DNA of 64,000 nt from positions 1,178,001 through 1,242,000 of the forward strand of contig NZ_CP017671.1 in assembly GCF_001874625.1 (NCBI RefSeq). Direction: 5' to 3'. A program made the translations under genes and the position numbers. The notes under the pieces were generated by a model. It was not told the origin of the DNA. It did not search any database and saw only the letters and a list, made by a program, of their open reading frames with translations. The DNA comes from Providencia rettgeri (GTDB taxonomy: Bacteria > Pseudomonadota > Gammaproteobacteria > Enterobacterales > Enterobacteriaceae). Shown here piece after piece: positions 1 to 12,219 of the stretch (positions within the stretch are counted from its first letter, which is position 1; each line of letters starts with the position of its first letter).

Positions 1-455
1 AATTGCCATGCTAATAAAGCAAATAAAATAATGGCGACGGGGGAGGGCAGGGAGGTTAAAAATTGCTCGAACCCACTGAGAATAAAATCAATTGGTGCAC
101 GAATAGCTTGGAATACTGGGCGAAAATTTTGTACTACCCAATCAATACCGTGAGTTACCCACGAATCTAATGGTAACAATGTGTGCTGAAATGGGTCCAT
201 AAAGTTAAATTGATCAATTGATACGCCATCTGTTGGCGCTGCATCTAACCAGTCGTTGCTGCCAGATTCCGCTGGTGCATCTGTTGTTGGGGCATTACCC
301 CATGGGTCATCTGAAGATGTTTGGCTATTATCGGAGCTCGCAGCCCATGGATCATCAGCAGCAGTTTCTGGGGTTTGTGTTGGGGCTTCTTGCACTGAAG
401 CATCCGCCCATGGATCTTGCTGGTTAGTTGTTTGTTCTTGATTATGTTTACTCAT
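1..455 (-). CDS. proW: Glycine betaine/proline ABC transporter permease ProW, N-terminal part
   Basis: This is the membrane permease of the ProU osmoprotectant importer; only the first 151 or so residues lie in the window and the gene runs off the left edge. Its ATG (453-455) overlaps the end of proV by 8 nt, the usual proVW coupling. The long hydrophilic N-terminus carries three copies of a DPW motif (about residues 14-16, 35-37, 50-52) and then a segment closely resembling E. coli ProW ([20 protein letters not shown]). A first membrane segment begins near residue 138. E. coli ProW has a shorter acidic tail with NPW, so the triple DPW tail is an expansion of a known feature. Confidence 0.93.
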   Translation of the reverse strand, partial: MSKHNQEQTTNQQDPWADASVQEAPTQTPETAADDPWAASSDNSQTSSDDPWGNAPTTDAPAESGSNDWLDAAPTDGVSIDQFNFMDPFQHTLLPLDSWVTHGIDWVVQNFRPVFQAIRAPIDFILSGFEQFLTSLPSPVAIILFALLAWQ

Positions 456-1647
456 TTGGCGTCTCCTTATCCAGTGCTTGCAACAGCATTCCTTTCGAAA
501 TTACCCCCAAATAACGATTTTTTTCGTTAATGACTGGTACCGCACAAGGAGCTTGCGCTACAGTTGAGATAACTTCATTCAAAGATGTATCGCCTTGAAT
601 AGGCTCGATATCGGTTAAAATTGCAGATTCAATACCGGCTTTTTCACGGAGCGCTTTTTCGAGGGATTCAACAGAAACGACACCGACAAAGGTATGACCT
701 CGAGAGATCAAATAACCATGATAGCGGTCCTCGTCATTTAGAACTTTAAGGGCAGAACGCGGACCAAAACCCGGTGCGATATGTAAAAGAGCATCAGGTC
801 GCCGACGAGCAATATCTTTGGCACTAAAGACTTGGCTAATATCAACGCCACGGAAGAATGTTTTGACGTAATCATTCGCAGGGTTATTCAGAATTTCATC
901 TGGAGTGCCTATTTGAACAACGACTCCCCCTTGCATGATGGCAATGCGATCACCAATTCTCATGGCTTCATCAAGGTCATGGGAAATAAAAACAACGGTG
1001 CGCTGTTTATCCCCTTGTAAAGAGAGCAACTCATCTTGCATTTCAGTTCGGATCAAGGGATCTAGCGCAGAAAAAGCCTCATCCATTAATAGGATATCAG
1101 GGTCATTGGCTAGTGCTCTTGCCAACCCTATACGTTGACGCATACCTCCTGACAGTTCATCAGGGTATGAGTTAGCCCATTTCTCTAGGTTGACTTGTTG
1201 AAGGGCATCCATTGCTTTTTTATGCCGTTCTTCTTTCGAAATACCAGAAAGTTCCATACCAAAAGCAGTGTTATCAATCACGTTCATATGCGGCATAAGT
1301 GCAAATGATTGAAACACCATACTGATTTTAGTTCGTCGAACTTCACGCAGTGCTTTGTCAGTAATACCGGAGATGTCTTCTCCATCAATCATGACTTGGC
1401 CACTTGTCGGTTCTATCAGGCGATTGAGGAGGCGTACCAACGTGGATTTCCCTGAGCCAGAAAGCCCCATCACGACAAAGATCTCGCCTTCTTCAATCGT
1501 CAGATTAACATCTTGAACACCTACGGTTAGGCCTGTTTTTTCAAAGATATCATCTTTACTCATTCCTGATTTCAGTAGCTTGAAGGCCGGATCAGGATTT
1601 TCCCCAAAAATTTTATATAAATTTTTAACTTCTAATTTTGTTGCCAT
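448..1647 (-). CDS. proV: Glycine betaine/proline ABC transporter ATPase ProV
   Basis: ATPase subunit of the osmotically induced ProU importer, acting on the inner face of the cytoplasmic membrane with ProW and the periplasmic ProX. At 399 aa it matches the E. coli length (400). Visible motifs are Walker A (GLSGSGKST), the ABC signature (LSGGMRQR), Walker B ([12 protein letters not shown]) and the switch histidine (FISHDLDEA). The C-terminal third is the tandem CBS region that senses ionic strength in this family (known from OpuA/ProV relatives). It is first in the operon, followed by proW with an 8-nt overlap. The 727-nt AT-rich region upstream fits the H-NS-sensitive proU control region. 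Confidence 0.97.
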   Translation of the reverse strand: MATKLEVKNLYKIFGENPDPAFKLLKSGMSKDDIFEKTGLTVGVQDVNLTIEEGEIFVVMGLSGSGKSTLVRLLNRLIEPTSGQVMIDGEDISGITDKALREVRRTKISMVFQSFALMPHMNVIDNTAFGMELSGISKEERHKKAMDALQQVNLEKWANSYPDELSGGMRQRIGLARALANDPDILLMDEAFSALDPLIRTEMQDELLSLQGDKQRTVVFISHDLDEAMRIGDRIAIMQGGVVVQIGTPDEILNNPANDYVKTFFRGVDISQVFSAKDIARRRPDALLHIAPGFGPRSALKVLNDEDRYHGYLISRGHTFVGVVSVESLEKALREKAGIESAILTDIEPIQGDTSLNEVISTVAQAPCAVPVINEKNRYLGVISKGMLLQALDKETPNE

Positions 1648-2374
1648 ATATTATTTACCCAACTTTCAATCAATAAGGAAGAATGATTGCCCATATTGAA
1701 TGTGATTAATTCTGTCGTGATAGCTTAAACAATATTTTAAAATTGCGACTATCGGTTGAAAATTATTAGGGCAGAAATTCCTATTTTAGTTTAATGGGTT
1801 CGATCATTATGGTTTAAATTTAATTATTCCTGTTTTAGTTATTAGCAAAACTTGCAAGCAATAAACCCTAGCATAATAAAATCGACTGACAACCCTTGGT
1901 TAAGCATAATTAATCAAAAAAATCACATGCAGAAAAGACGAATTATTCTTGCTGATTAAAGAAATAATTAGCCTAATTCGTTAGTGCGTTAATTTAAGAT
2001 CCTATATGTTAACTAACTGGTGAGACTGAATTTATTAGATAGCGCATTTAATACAATCTATTGGAGTAATAAGTTTTTAATTTATTATTAATACGGATAA
2101 AAATTAACATTTATAGTAGAAAAATAAATGTAATATACACTAGTTTATATTAATTTATCTTATCAAAAATAATTGGAATATGGATTATTTTCAAATAATT
2201 TGCCAGATTGACTCATTAAAAATGAGTAATTAAACAGATATACATATAAAAAACGAAATAAATTGTCTGTTTTTTGAGCTAAAAAATATCATGATAAATA
2301 AAATCATTATTATTCATCATGATATAGTTTTTTAGGGGGACTGCCTTAATAGATAAACTAAATTTACTGGTTTG
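1648..2374. other. AT-rich proU upstream region without a gene
   Basis: No credible coding sequence is present on either strand. The stretch is markedly AT-rich with many A and T tracts, which in E. coli is the setting for H-NS binding and osmotic control of proU. I could not pick a promoter with confidence. The nrd-proximal end contains the hairpin listed at 2279-2335. Confidence 0.6.
2279..2335 (-). terminator. Probable intrinsic terminator of nrdHIEF
   Basis: The sequences at 2279-2295 and 2316-2335 are inverted repeats (core TATCATGAT / ATCATGATA, extended by an A6/T6 match past a 2-nt AG bulge). Read on the minus strand, the hairpin lies 40 nt past the nrdF stop and its 3' arm ends in a T run. 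It is AT-rich, so strength is uncertain. Confidence 0.45.
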
Positions 2375-5493
<3,119 letters not shown>

Positions 5494-5505
5494 TTTGAAA
5501 TAACT

Positions 5506-5919
5506 CTAGTTGTCAGTACGCTGCCAAAATATTTGAAGGCCTTGCTTAACGGATTGAACATCTTTTTCTGTGCCAAGAAGCTCAAAACGGTAAAGGTAAG
5601 GAATACGGCACTTTTGCGCGACAATATCCCCAGCAATGGCATAGGCATCGCCAAAGTTGGTGTTACCCGCAGCGATCACTCCACGGATAAGTGAGCGATT
5701 GGCTTCAATATTTAGAAATTGGATCACTTCTTTTGGGACGGCACCCTTTAAGCCTCCACCACCATAAGTAGGCAGTAACAAAACATAAGGTTTTGTTGCA
5801 ATTAGGCTGTTTTCTTGGCGACCAATGGGGAGCCGTGTTGCTGGAAGGCCTAACTTTTTAACAAAGCGATGGCAATTTCCAGAACGACTGGAAAAATAGA
5901 TAAGCGCTTCCGTTGCCAT
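5506..5919 (-). CDS. nrdI: Flavodoxin-like ribonucleotide reductase maturase NrdI
   Basis: Small flavoprotein that supplies the oxidant for assembling the dimanganese-tyrosyl radical of NrdF. The 137 aa match the family length (E. coli 136). The FMN-binding region YFSSRSGN is at the N-terminus, followed by the [12 protein letters not shown] glycine-rich loop and [14 protein letters not shown]. It sits 8 nt after nrdH and 12 nt before nrdE in the standard nrdHIEF order. Confidence 0.95.
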   Translation of the reverse strand: MATEALIYFSSRSGNCHRFVKKLGLPATRLPIGRQENSLIATKPYVLLLPTYGGGGLKGAVPKEVIQFLNIEANRSLIRGVIAAGNTNFGDAYAIAGDIVAQKCRIPYLYRFELLGTEKDVQSVKQGLQIFWQRTDN

Positions 5920-5927
5920 AAGAACCT

Positions 5928-6155
5928 CTAGGCCGCTAATAAGCTAATCATATCTGGACGAAACCCAGACCAATGTTTGTCCCCAGCAATGACTACTGGG
6001 ACTTGTTGATAGCCTAATTTTTTAACTAGCTCAAGGGCTTGGTCATCTTGAGTGAGGTCAATTACCTGATAGGAAATTTGTTTGCGATCTAGCGCTTGGT
6101 ATGTTGCATTACATTGAACGCAATTAGGCTTACTATAAATGGTAATCTCAGTCAT
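5928..6155 (-). CDS. nrdH: NrdH glutaredoxin-like redoxin
   Basis: Thiol-disulfide carrier that donates electrons to NrdE. The protein has 75 aa (E. coli 81) with the CVQC active site near residue 12 and the family hallmark WSGFRPDMI near the C-terminus. It is the first gene of the nrd operon; the NrdR boxes and promoter lie 55-100 nt upstream. Confidence 0.95.
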   Translation of the reverse strand: MTEITIYSKPNCVQCNATYQALDRKQISYQVIDLTQDDQALELVKKLGYQQVPVVIAGDKHWSGFRPDMISLLAA

Positions 6156-6209
6156 ATTATTTACCTTTTGATTTTTTAACGTGTCATAGCCAACAAGATT
6201 AATAAGTAA

Positions 6210-6256
6210 ATACTATATATGGGTGAGTTATTTATCAACCACACAATATGTAGTGG
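6210..6256 (-). promoter_or_regulatory. nrdHIEF promoter with tandem NrdR boxes
   Basis: Two sites resemble the NrdR consensus ACACWATATWTWGTGT. The upstream one (6241-6256) reads ACACAATATGTAGTGG and fits very well; the other (6210-6225) is weaker. They are separated by 15 bp, the spacing typical of paired NrdR boxes. On the minus strand a sigma-70 promoter TTGATA (6233-6238), 17 nt, TAGTAT (6210-6215) lies within them, so NrdR binding would cover the -10 and flank the -35. Confidence 0.75.
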
Positions 6257-6271
6257 ATATGAAAAGTTGAA

Positions 6272-6286
6272 TGATAATTATTCTAA
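6272..6286. promoter_or_regulatory. Fur-like box upstream of nrdH
   Basis: TGATAATTATTCTAA matches the 7-1-7 Fur motif TGATAATNATTATCA at 12 of 14 informative positions. It lies just upstream of the NrdR boxes. In E. coli, nrdHIEF is Fur-repressed, so the position is consistent with that; binding is inferred. Confidence 0.5.
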
Positions 6287-6370
6287 TTATTTGCTAGGTT
6301 GTTATTAACATTGAAAATAAAAAATAAGTGGATTTAGTGATTCAGTTGGTGACACTAAGAAAAAAGATTA

Positions 6371-6415
6371 TTGCAAAGCGGAAATAATTTACTCTATAAC
6401 TGTATATACAATCAG
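6371..6415 (+). promoter_or_regulatory. Promoter with LexA-like (SOS) box for the alkyltransferase gene
   Basis: A candidate promoter TTGCAA (6371-6376), 18 nt, TATAAC (6395-6400) is followed directly by CTGTATATACAATCAG (6400-6415). That is a CTG-N10-CAG element with an AT-alternating core, very close to the enterobacterial LexA consensus. It ends 27 nt before the ATG, where LexA would block transcription. Confidence 0.6.
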
Positions 6416-6442
6416 GTAATTGATTCCTTTTAAGGAGATACT

Positions 6443-6901
6443 ATGTACCATCAATATTTAGAAACACCGGAAAAGTTTCCTAAACCGTGGATCCATATTA
6501 CGGCTGATGATGACGGAATAACGAGCCTGTACTTTGTTGAAGAAAAAACAGAAAAAGAAATTAAGAATGAACACTCCAAACTTTGCGTGAAAGAGTTAAA
6601 AGAATATTTTAGTCATAAAAGAAAAGTTTTTACGGTTGCTTTAAATCCTCAGGGAACTGAGTTTCAAAAGAAAGTTTGGAAGCATTTATGTGGGATACCT
6701 TATGGTGAGCGATGGAGTTATAAGGATTTGGCTTTAAAGTTAGGTTCTGTAAATTACTGTCGTGCTGTTGGAATGGCTAATTCACGTAACCCCATTTCTT
6801 TAATTGTACCTTGTCATCGTGTATTAGGGCATGATGGAAAGCTAGTCGGTTATACTGGCGGCCTAGATATTAAAGGTTGGTTACTATTGCATGAGAAGTA
6901 A
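6443..6901 (+). CDS. Methylated-DNA-[protein]-cysteine S-methyltransferase (Ogt type)
   Basis: Suicide DNA-repair protein that transfers O6-alkyl groups from guanine to its own cysteine. The family signature IVPCHRVLG holds the acceptor Cys at residue 124, within the C-terminal DNA-binding domain (about 70-152) that starts GTEFQKKVWKHLCGIPYGE. At 152 aa it is slightly shorter than E. coli Ogt (171), with a reduced N-terminal domain, so ogt or a paralogue are both possible. The ATG is preceded by AAGGAG at good spacing. The LexA-like box upstream would make it SOS-inducible, which is not the case for E. coli ogt. Confidence 0.9.
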   Translation: MYHQYLETPEKFPKPWIHITADDDGITSLYFVEEKTEKEIKNEHSKLCVKELKEYFSHKRKVFTVALNPQGTEFQKKVWKHLCGIPYGERWSYKDLALKLGSVNYCRAVGMANSRNPISLIVPCHRVLGHDGKLVGYTGGLDIKGWLLLHEK

Positions 6902-7118
6902 TATCTAAATAATTCACTATAGCTAATACTATTAGTTGTAATAATTGCTATTTGTAAGAATTATGGGTGGAATTTGCACAGATAATACCGATAAATAATA
7001 TATTTTTACTTTTTTAGTCAATTTTCGTGATCTAGGTTGTAGACAAGTAACTTAGATATCTGATGTACTGAGCCTGATACAGATGGTGTGTCTATTTTAT
7101 TTTAAAGGTAATAATTTG

Positions 7119-7328
7119 ATGTCTAAAGTTAAAGGTAACGTTAAGTGGTTCAACGAGTCTAAAGGTTTTGGTTTTATCACTCCAGAAGATGGTAGCAAAG
7201 ATGTATTTGTGCACTTTTCTGCGATTGCAAGCGAAGGTTTCAAAACCTTAGCGGAAGGCCAGAAAGTCGAATTTGAAATCACTGAAGGTGCTAAAGGCCC
7301 ATCTGCTGTTAACGTTGTCTCTCTGTAA
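7119..7328 (+). CDS. cspE: Cold-shock-family RNA chaperone CspE
   Basis: Single OB-fold nucleic-acid-binding protein that melts RNA structure and affects antitermination. It is 69 aa and nearly identical to E. coli CspE. The RNP1 (KGFGFITP) and RNP2 (VFVHFSAI) motifs are intact. The start [10 protein letters not shown] is chosen by family alignment and the AAAGG site before it; an in-frame upstream ATG at 7083 is ignored. A strong terminator follows. Its location next to lipA is also that of E. coli cspE. Confidence 0.95.
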   Translation: MSKVKGNVKWFNESKGFGFITPEDGSKDVFVHFSAIASEGFKTLAEGQKVEFEITEGAKGPSAVNVVSL

Positions 7329-7363
7329 TTTTAATAATTAACAATTAGAAACTAACAGCTATA

Positions 7364-7397
7364 AACTCGCTCTGGTTAACTGGGGCGAGTTTTTTAT
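7364..7397 (+). terminator. Intrinsic terminator of cspE
   Basis: Stem AACTCGC (7364-7370) / GCGAGTT (7385-7391) followed by a T run, 36 nt after the cspE stop. Confidence 0.85.
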
Positions 7398-7415
7398 TAA
7401 GTAGTAAAAGACAAG

Positions 7416-7448
7416 AGCCGGATTTAAACAAATAGGTTGAATCCGGCT
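7416..7448 (-). terminator. Intrinsic terminator of lipA
   Basis: Perfect 9-bp stem AGCCGGATT / AATCCGGCT with a 15-nt loop, 37 nt past the lipA stop. On the minus strand the 3' side is CTTGTCTTTT, a moderate T tract; it may act in both directions. Confidence 0.65.
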
Positions 7449-7484
7449 TTATAGAAATAATGTAGCGTACCAAAAAGCTAGGGG

Positions 7485-8450
7485 TTATTTGACCTCTTCA
7501 CCTTTAGCTTGTAAGTCTGCATGGTAAGACGAGCGTACAAAAGGCCCACAAGCTGCGTGGGTGAAGCCCATTGCCATTGCCTCTTCTTTCATTTCGTCAA
7601 ACTCTGCTGGGCTAACATAGCGTTTTACAGGCAGATGATGGCGACTCGGTTGCAAGTATTGACCAAGCGTTAGCATTGTTACGCCATGACGGCGTAAATC
7701 ACGCATAACTTCAATAATTTCGGCGTTCGTTTCGCCTAACCCAACCATTAGCCCTGATTTAGTTGGGATATCAGGGTGCGCTTCTTTAAATTTTTCGAGT
7801 AATTTTAATGACCATTCATAATTCGCGCCTGGGCGAACTTGGCGATAAACGCGTGGTACGTTTTCAAGATTATGGTTAAAGACATCTGGTGGCGTTGCGG
7901 TCAGGATTTCTAGTGCGCGATCCATACGCCCACGAAAGTCAGGGACTAATGTTTCAATTTTAATTGAAGGGTTTTTTTCGCGAATAGCACGAATACAATC
8001 CGCAAAGTGCTGTGCGCCACCATCACGTAGGTCGTCTCGGTCCACAGAAGTAATAACGACATACCGTAATGCCATATCTTTGATTGTTTGCGCTAATTTT
8101 TCTGGCTCATTGGCATCTGGCGCGTTTGGACGACCGTGGGCAACATCACAGAATGGGCAACGTCGAGTACAGATAGCACCTAAGATCATAAAGGTTGCTG
8201 TACCATGGTTAAAGCACTCGGAAAGGTTTGGGCAGGAGGCTTCTTCACATACCGAATGTAGACCATTTTTACGCATAGCGGCTTTAATGCCTTGAATACG
8301 AGTTGAGTCAGCGGGAAGCCTAATTTTCATCCAGTCAGGTTTACGTAGAATTTCTTCTCGTTCAGTCACAACGTTTTTGACAGGGATCAGCGCCATTTTG
8401 TCGGCGTCACGATATTTAATTCCGCGTTCTATCTGAATTGGTTTACTCAT
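7485..8450 (-). CDS. lipA: Lipoyl synthase LipA
   Basis: Radical-SAM enzyme that inserts two sulfurs into octanoyl groups on lipoate-dependent enzymes. It has 321 aa, the E. coli length. It shows the auxiliary-cluster motif [12 protein letters not shown] (C-x4-C-x5-C) and the radical-SAM motif CTRRCPFC (C-x3-C-x2-C), plus the C-terminal RSSYHA segment that ligates the auxiliary cluster by serine. It lies downstream of lipB with a 124-nt gap. Confidence 0.97.
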   Translation of the reverse strand: MSKPIQIERGIKYRDADKMALIPVKNVVTEREEILRKPDWMKIRLPADSTRIQGIKAAMRKNGLHSVCEEASCPNLSECFNHGTATFMILGAICTRRCPFCDVAHGRPNAPDANEPEKLAQTIKDMALRYVVITSVDRDDLRDGGAQHFADCIRAIREKNPSIKIETLVPDFRGRMDRALEILTATPPDVFNHNLENVPRVYRQVRPGANYEWSLKLLEKFKEAHPDIPTKSGLMVGLGETNAEIIEVMRDLRRHGVTMLTLGQYLQPSRHHLPVKRYVSPAEFDEMKEEAMAMGFTHAACGPFVRSSYHADLQAKGEEVK

Positions 8451-8574
8451 AATATGACGGTTCCAGTTATCTTTTATGCTGATGGATAATTTTTAATTCT
8501 AAATAAAACCGAATGGAAAGCCGTAACCCATTCATTAAAAAATAGTTTAAAAATGTTAAAAAATTATAGCATTA

Positions 8575-9204
8575 TTATTGAACAATATGAAATCCTAGTG
8601 TGTCACAGAATTGACGGATTAGCACAGGCTGAACATCAGATAATGACACTTTGGGAGCAAGATCACTAATCTGAGTCATCTTTAATTCACTGTAACCACA
8701 AGGGTTTATACGGTTAAATGGCTCAAGGTCCATATCGATATTTAAAGCAAGCCCATGGAAAGAACAGCCTTGCCTAATGCGTAAACCAAGAGAACAAATT
8801 TTGTCCCCGTTAACATATACACCGGGCGCATCGGGGCGAGGGTAAGCTTCGATATGAAAATGGGCGAGGGTATTCACAACCGTGTTTTCTAGTGCGGTGA
8901 CTAACTCACGCACGCCAAGTTTATTGCGTTTTAAGTCTAGCATAACATACATGACTTGCTGGCCGGGGCCATGGTAGGTAACTTGGCCCCCCCGATCACT
9001 TTGAATGACTGGGATATCGCCAGGAGCAAGTACGTGCTCGGCTTTACCAGCTTGGCCTTGAGTAAATACTCGGGGGTGTTCAACGAGCCAAATTTCGTCG
9101 CAGGTTTCAGGCGTACGGCATTGCGTAAATTGGTGCATCGCATCAGAAACGGGTTGGTAAGGCGCGAGGCCAAGTTGGCGGATGATTATACTTCTGTCTG
9201 ACAA
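8575..9204 (-). CDS. lipB: Octanoyltransferase LipB
   Basis: Transfers octanoate from acyl carrier protein to lipoyl domains, the step before LipA. The 209 aa (E. coli 213) include [13 protein letters not shown] and the catalytic Lys and Cys region [17 protein letters not shown] with the conserved INPCGY cysteine. The ATG at 9204 is the first in frame; E. coli begins at an equivalent place. It sits between ybeD and lipA as in E. coli. Confidence 0.96.
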   Translation of the reverse strand: MSDRSIIIRQLGLAPYQPVSDAMHQFTQCRTPETCDEIWLVEHPRVFTQGQAGKAEHVLAPGDIPVIQSDRGGQVTYHGPGQQVMYVMLDLKRNKLGVRELVTALENTVVNTLAHFHIEAYPRPDAPGVYVNGDKICSLGLRIRQGCSFHGLALNIDMDLEPFNRINPCGYSELKMTQISDLAPKVSLSDVQPVLIRQFCDTLGFHIVQ

Positions 9205-9362
9205 AATTAAGCGTCCACGTTGTCATTATCGTTAGGTCAGTATAACGCCTATGTTTGTTACACATCAAGTTGTCAAGGTATTAGCTTGTTGTATATAAGT
9301 GAGTAGATACAGAATTAATGGTTAGCAATGATAATTTTTAAATCTCGGCTGTATTTTGGCAT

Positions 9363-9401
9363 AAAAAACCCCCAGTAATTGGTTGTCCAGCTATTGGGGG
9401 T
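9363..9401 (-). terminator. Intrinsic terminator of ybeD (and possibly dacA)
   Basis: Read on the minus strand, stem ACCCCCA (9395-9401) / TGGGGGT (9368-9374) is followed by a T6 run, 35 nt after the ybeD stop. Confidence 0.8.
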
Positions 9402-9435
9402 CACTTCACTATTTGGTTTTTTATTTACTCGTTGA

Positions 9436-9699
9436 TTAAAGCACAACTTTAACTAATTCTAATGCGCCTAATTCGCTATACAAGGTTTCAACCTGTTCGA
9501 TATGTGTTGCATTAATAGTAATAGAAACTGAGTGATAGTTGCCTTTGCTACTTGGTTTCACATCGGGAGAGTAATCACCGGGCGCATGACGCTGAACAAC
9601 TTCAATCACTTGATCAACCAACTCAGGCTGTGCCAAGCCCATCACTTTGTAAGTTAATGGACATGGGAACTCAAGCAGTTCACCTAATTTCGTTTTCAT
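9436..9699 (-). CDS. ybeD: YbeD family protein (DUF493)
   Basis: Small conserved protein of 87 aa with a ferredoxin-like fold in its family, always found next to lipB/dacA; its molecular function is unknown and a regulatory role has been proposed from its fold. It is nearly identical to E. coli YbeD across the block [21 protein letters not shown] chose the start [11 protein letters not shown], matching E. coli, over an in-frame ATG 22 codons earlier. Confidence 0.94.
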   Translation of the reverse strand: MKTKLGELLEFPCPLTYKVMGLAQPELVDQVIEVVQRHAPGDYSPDVKPSSKGNYHSVSITINATHIEQVETLYSELGALELVKVVL

Positions 9700-9834
9700 G
9701 GGCACTCCTAATTTTTTAAATTGTGTCGCTGGTTGAAAAAGATTGGCTGGTATTAAACCAGCCAATCAAAAGTATTCATCCAACAAACATTTCGATGCTT
9801 ACTATATGGGGGTGATTTATTTTTGTTTCAAGCC

Positions 9835-11046
9835 CTAGCCAAACCAACGGTGAAATAATAGTTTGATATAGTCAATTAATCGGCTGAAAAAGCCACCTTC
9901 TTCAACATCTTTTAGAACGGCTAAAGGGTGTTGTTCTATAGTTTTTCCATCGAGCTGGAAGCTGATCGTACCGACTTGCTGACCTTTGGTCAAAGGCGCT
10001 TGTAATTCTGTCGTTGACAGTTCATAGCTGGCTTTTAAATCTTTTAACCGTCCCCGAGGTATCGTTAAGTATAGGTCATCCACTACACCTAATTTCACTT
10101 CATTTTCATCACCAAACCAAACAGGAACACTCGCAAAATCAACGTTAGCTTGTAATGGTTTAACTGTTTCATAGAAACGGAAACCATAAGTGAGTAATTT
10201 TTTACTTTCAGCATCACGTCCTTTGCTGCTTTTCCCACCCATCACAACGGAAATTAAACGCATATCACCATCTGTTGCGGATGCAACAAGGTTGAAACCT
10301 GCGGCATTTGTGTGACCTGTTTTGATCCCATCAACAGCAAGGCTCTTATCCCACAACAAACCGTTACGGTTAATTTGGCGGATGTTGTTAAAGGTAAATT
10401 CTTTTTCTTTGTAAATGGCATATTCTTCTGGTACATCACGTACTAAAGCTTGACCAATAAGCGCCATATCACGTGCGGAGCTATACTGGCCTTCTGCATC
10501 TAAGCCATGAACAGTTTCAAAATGGGTGTTTTTCAAACCTAATTTATTCACATATCCATTCATTAATTGAACAAAATTGGTTTGATCTCCAGCGATATAA
10601 TCAGCCATTGCAACACAAGCATCGTTACCTGATTGCAGGTTAATCCCACGAGTCAGTTGAGAAACGCTGATTCGATCTCCTGGTTTTAAGAACATCAAGG
10701 ATGAGCCTTTAAACACAGGGTTACCGGTTGCCCATGCATCATTACCCACGGTGACTATGTCATTTGCACCAATTTTACCTGATTTAATCGCCTGACCAAT
10801 AACATAACTGGTCATCATCTTGGTTAAACTGGCTGGGTCACGACGCTGATCCGCATTACTTTCAGCGAGGACTTTTCCTGAATTATAATCAATGAGTATA
10901 TAGGCTTCAGCATCTATGGCTGGTGCTGCGGGAATTGAAGTATTTGGAAAGCTGTCATTGGCATTTGCAATACTGGCAGTCAAAAGAAGCAGAGCAGAAC
11001 CCAGCACTGTATAACGCACGATGCGTGATGGAGCGACATTATTCAT
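9835..11046 (-). CDS. dacA: D-alanyl-D-alanine carboxypeptidase PBP5 (DacA)
   Basis: Low-molecular-weight penicillin-binding protein that trims the terminal D-Ala from peptidoglycan pentapeptides in the periplasm. It is 403 aa, the E. coli length. A signal peptide ends at ANAND near residue 30. The active-site motifs are SLTK (S73, K76), SGN (138-140) and KTG (241-243). The C-terminus [13 protein letters not shown] is the amphipathic helix that anchors it to the outer face of the inner membrane. Neighbours rlpA and ybeD are as in E. coli. Confidence 0.97.
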   Translation of the reverse strand: MNNVAPSRIVRYTVLGSALLLLTASIANANDSFPNTSIPAAPAIDAEAYILIDYNSGKVLAESNADQRRDPASLTKMMTSYVIGQAIKSGKIGANDIVTVGNDAWATGNPVFKGSSLMFLKPGDRISVSQLTRGINLQSGNDACVAMADYIAGDQTNFVQLMNGYVNKLGLKNTHFETVHGLDAEGQYSSARDMALIGQALVRDVPEEYAIYKEKEFTFNNIRQINRNGLLWDKSLAVDGIKTGHTNAAGFNLVASATDGDMRLISVVMGGKSSKGRDAESKKLLTYGFRFYETVKPLQANVDFASVPVWFGDENEVKLGVVDDLYLTIPRGRLKDLKASYELSTTELQAPLTKGQQVGTISFQLDGKTIEQHPLAVLKDVEEGGFFSRLIDYIKLLFHRWFG

Positions 11047-11171
11047 GGTTTTACCATTTACATCCGAAATTCGGTTAACACAAGGAGGCGCAGTTTAGCA
11101 AAAGAATAGGGCAAGAAAAAAGCCACTTTTGCGCTCCACCAATTATTTTTGTCAGTTTGATACAGTCATAC

Positions 11172-11213
11172 TTTAGGCCCCATCAACATCATCACAATGT
11201 TGAGAGACCTAAA
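11172..11213 (-). other. Two-stage inverted repeat between rlpA and dacA
   Basis: TTTAGG/CCTAAA (11172-11177 with 11208-11213) encloses TCAACAT/ATGTTGA (11183-11189 with 11197-11203), with an internal bulge. There is no T run, so it is not a classical terminator; it could be an mRNA 3'-end or processing structure after rlpA. Confidence 0.45.
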
Positions 11214-11234
11214 ATGTTTGGTATGTATTCAGAT

Positions 11235-12206
11235 TTAAGGTGCGACTACCATCGAAGTTTGGTTTTTTTCTGATTGTAGACGGCCCTGTACTTCAACAGC
11301 TTGTTGTCGAGTACTAAACGGCCCTAATTGAACCCGGTAGATACCATTGTAGGGTTGTAAACGCCCAGGAACATTAAATTGTGTTTTTAGTTCATCCAGC
11401 ATTTTTTGTGCGTTCGGTTGGCTGCTAATTGCACCCGCTTGGACTAAAAAGCCACGCTCAGGCACCGCTTCTTCGGCCGCGGGTTGTGGCTCTGGCGTAG
11501 GGGTTTGTAAGCTCATATCTGGCATCACTGGTTGCATAGGTTCTTTGGGCTGTTGGACAGGCAACGCATTTTCTGGCGTTGGTAAGTTTTCCATCACAGG
11601 CGTTCCCATAGGGCCTGAACCTAGCTGTGGGCGCCCAGGTAGTGCATAGCTCTGCTTAACAAAATTAGAGCCGACAGTACCGGTACCAGAAAGTGTACCG
11701 TCTTGGGCGACTTGGATAGCGTCTATTTTAATCTTAGTGGTTGGTAATAAATTTAAGCGGTCAGCCGCAGCCCGAGAAATAGCAATGCTTTTACCTTGCA
11801 TATAAGGGCCACGGTCGTTGACTCGAACCACCATCATGCGGCCATTCATCATATTGGTAATACGCACATAACTAGGGATTGGCAAAGTCGGGTGTGCTGC
11901 GGTTAATTCTACGGGGTTAACTCGTTCACCAATGGCAGTCATATTGCCTGTTGATTCAGCACCATAAATTGAAGCGTAGCCAACTTGGCTAAATTGTGCC
12001 GGGTCACGTACGATTTGGTATTGCTGGCCATTACGTGAGTAATCACTATTTGCTGTTGGGTGATATGGCTCATAATGAGGTTCAGCACCTAATACATCTT
12101 GAGTGGGCACATTGGTTGGCACTTGGGCGGGTTGCTTAACCTCTTCTGTAACACAGCCACTAAGTAGCGCGGCAGTGACACCAAGCATTATCCATTGTAA
12201 ACGCAT
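11235..12206 (-). CDS. rlpA: Septal-ring lytic transglycosylase RlpA
   Basis: Outer-membrane lipoprotein with a double-psi beta-barrel domain and a C-terminal SPOR domain that binds denuded septal peptidoglycan. The lipobox LLSGC sets the mature N-terminus. The barrel (about 75-170) contains LTAAHPTLPIPSYVRITN, and the SPOR domain occupies roughly the last 75 residues. I chose the second ATG (MRLQWIMLG, GAGG 6 nt upstream) over one 12 nt earlier because it matches E. coli MRKQWLG. It has 323 aa against 362, the difference being in the Pro/Gln-rich linker. Confidence 0.95.
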   Translation of the reverse strand: MRLQWIMLGVTAALLSGCVTEEVKQPAQVPTNVPTQDVLGAEPHYEPYHPTANSDYSRNGQQYQIVRDPAQFSQVGYASIYGAESTGNMTAIGERVNPVELTAAHPTLPIPSYVRITNMMNGRMMVVRVNDRGPYMQGKSIAISRAAADRLNLLPTTKIKIDAIQVAQDGTLSGTGTVGSNFVKQSYALPGRPQLGSGPMGTPVMENLPTPENALPVQQPKEPMQPVMPDMSLQTPTPEPQPAAEEAVPERGFLVQAGAISSQPNAQKMLDELKTQFNVPGRLQPYNGIYRVQLGPFSTRQQAVEVQGRLQSEKNQTSMVVAP

Positions 12207-12219
12207 ACTAAGCCTCATT

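Noticed and set aside
218..441. Two plus-strand frames of 60-69 codons opposite proW
   Set aside because: They lie wholly antisense to the proW N-terminus, whose reading frame is strongly supported.
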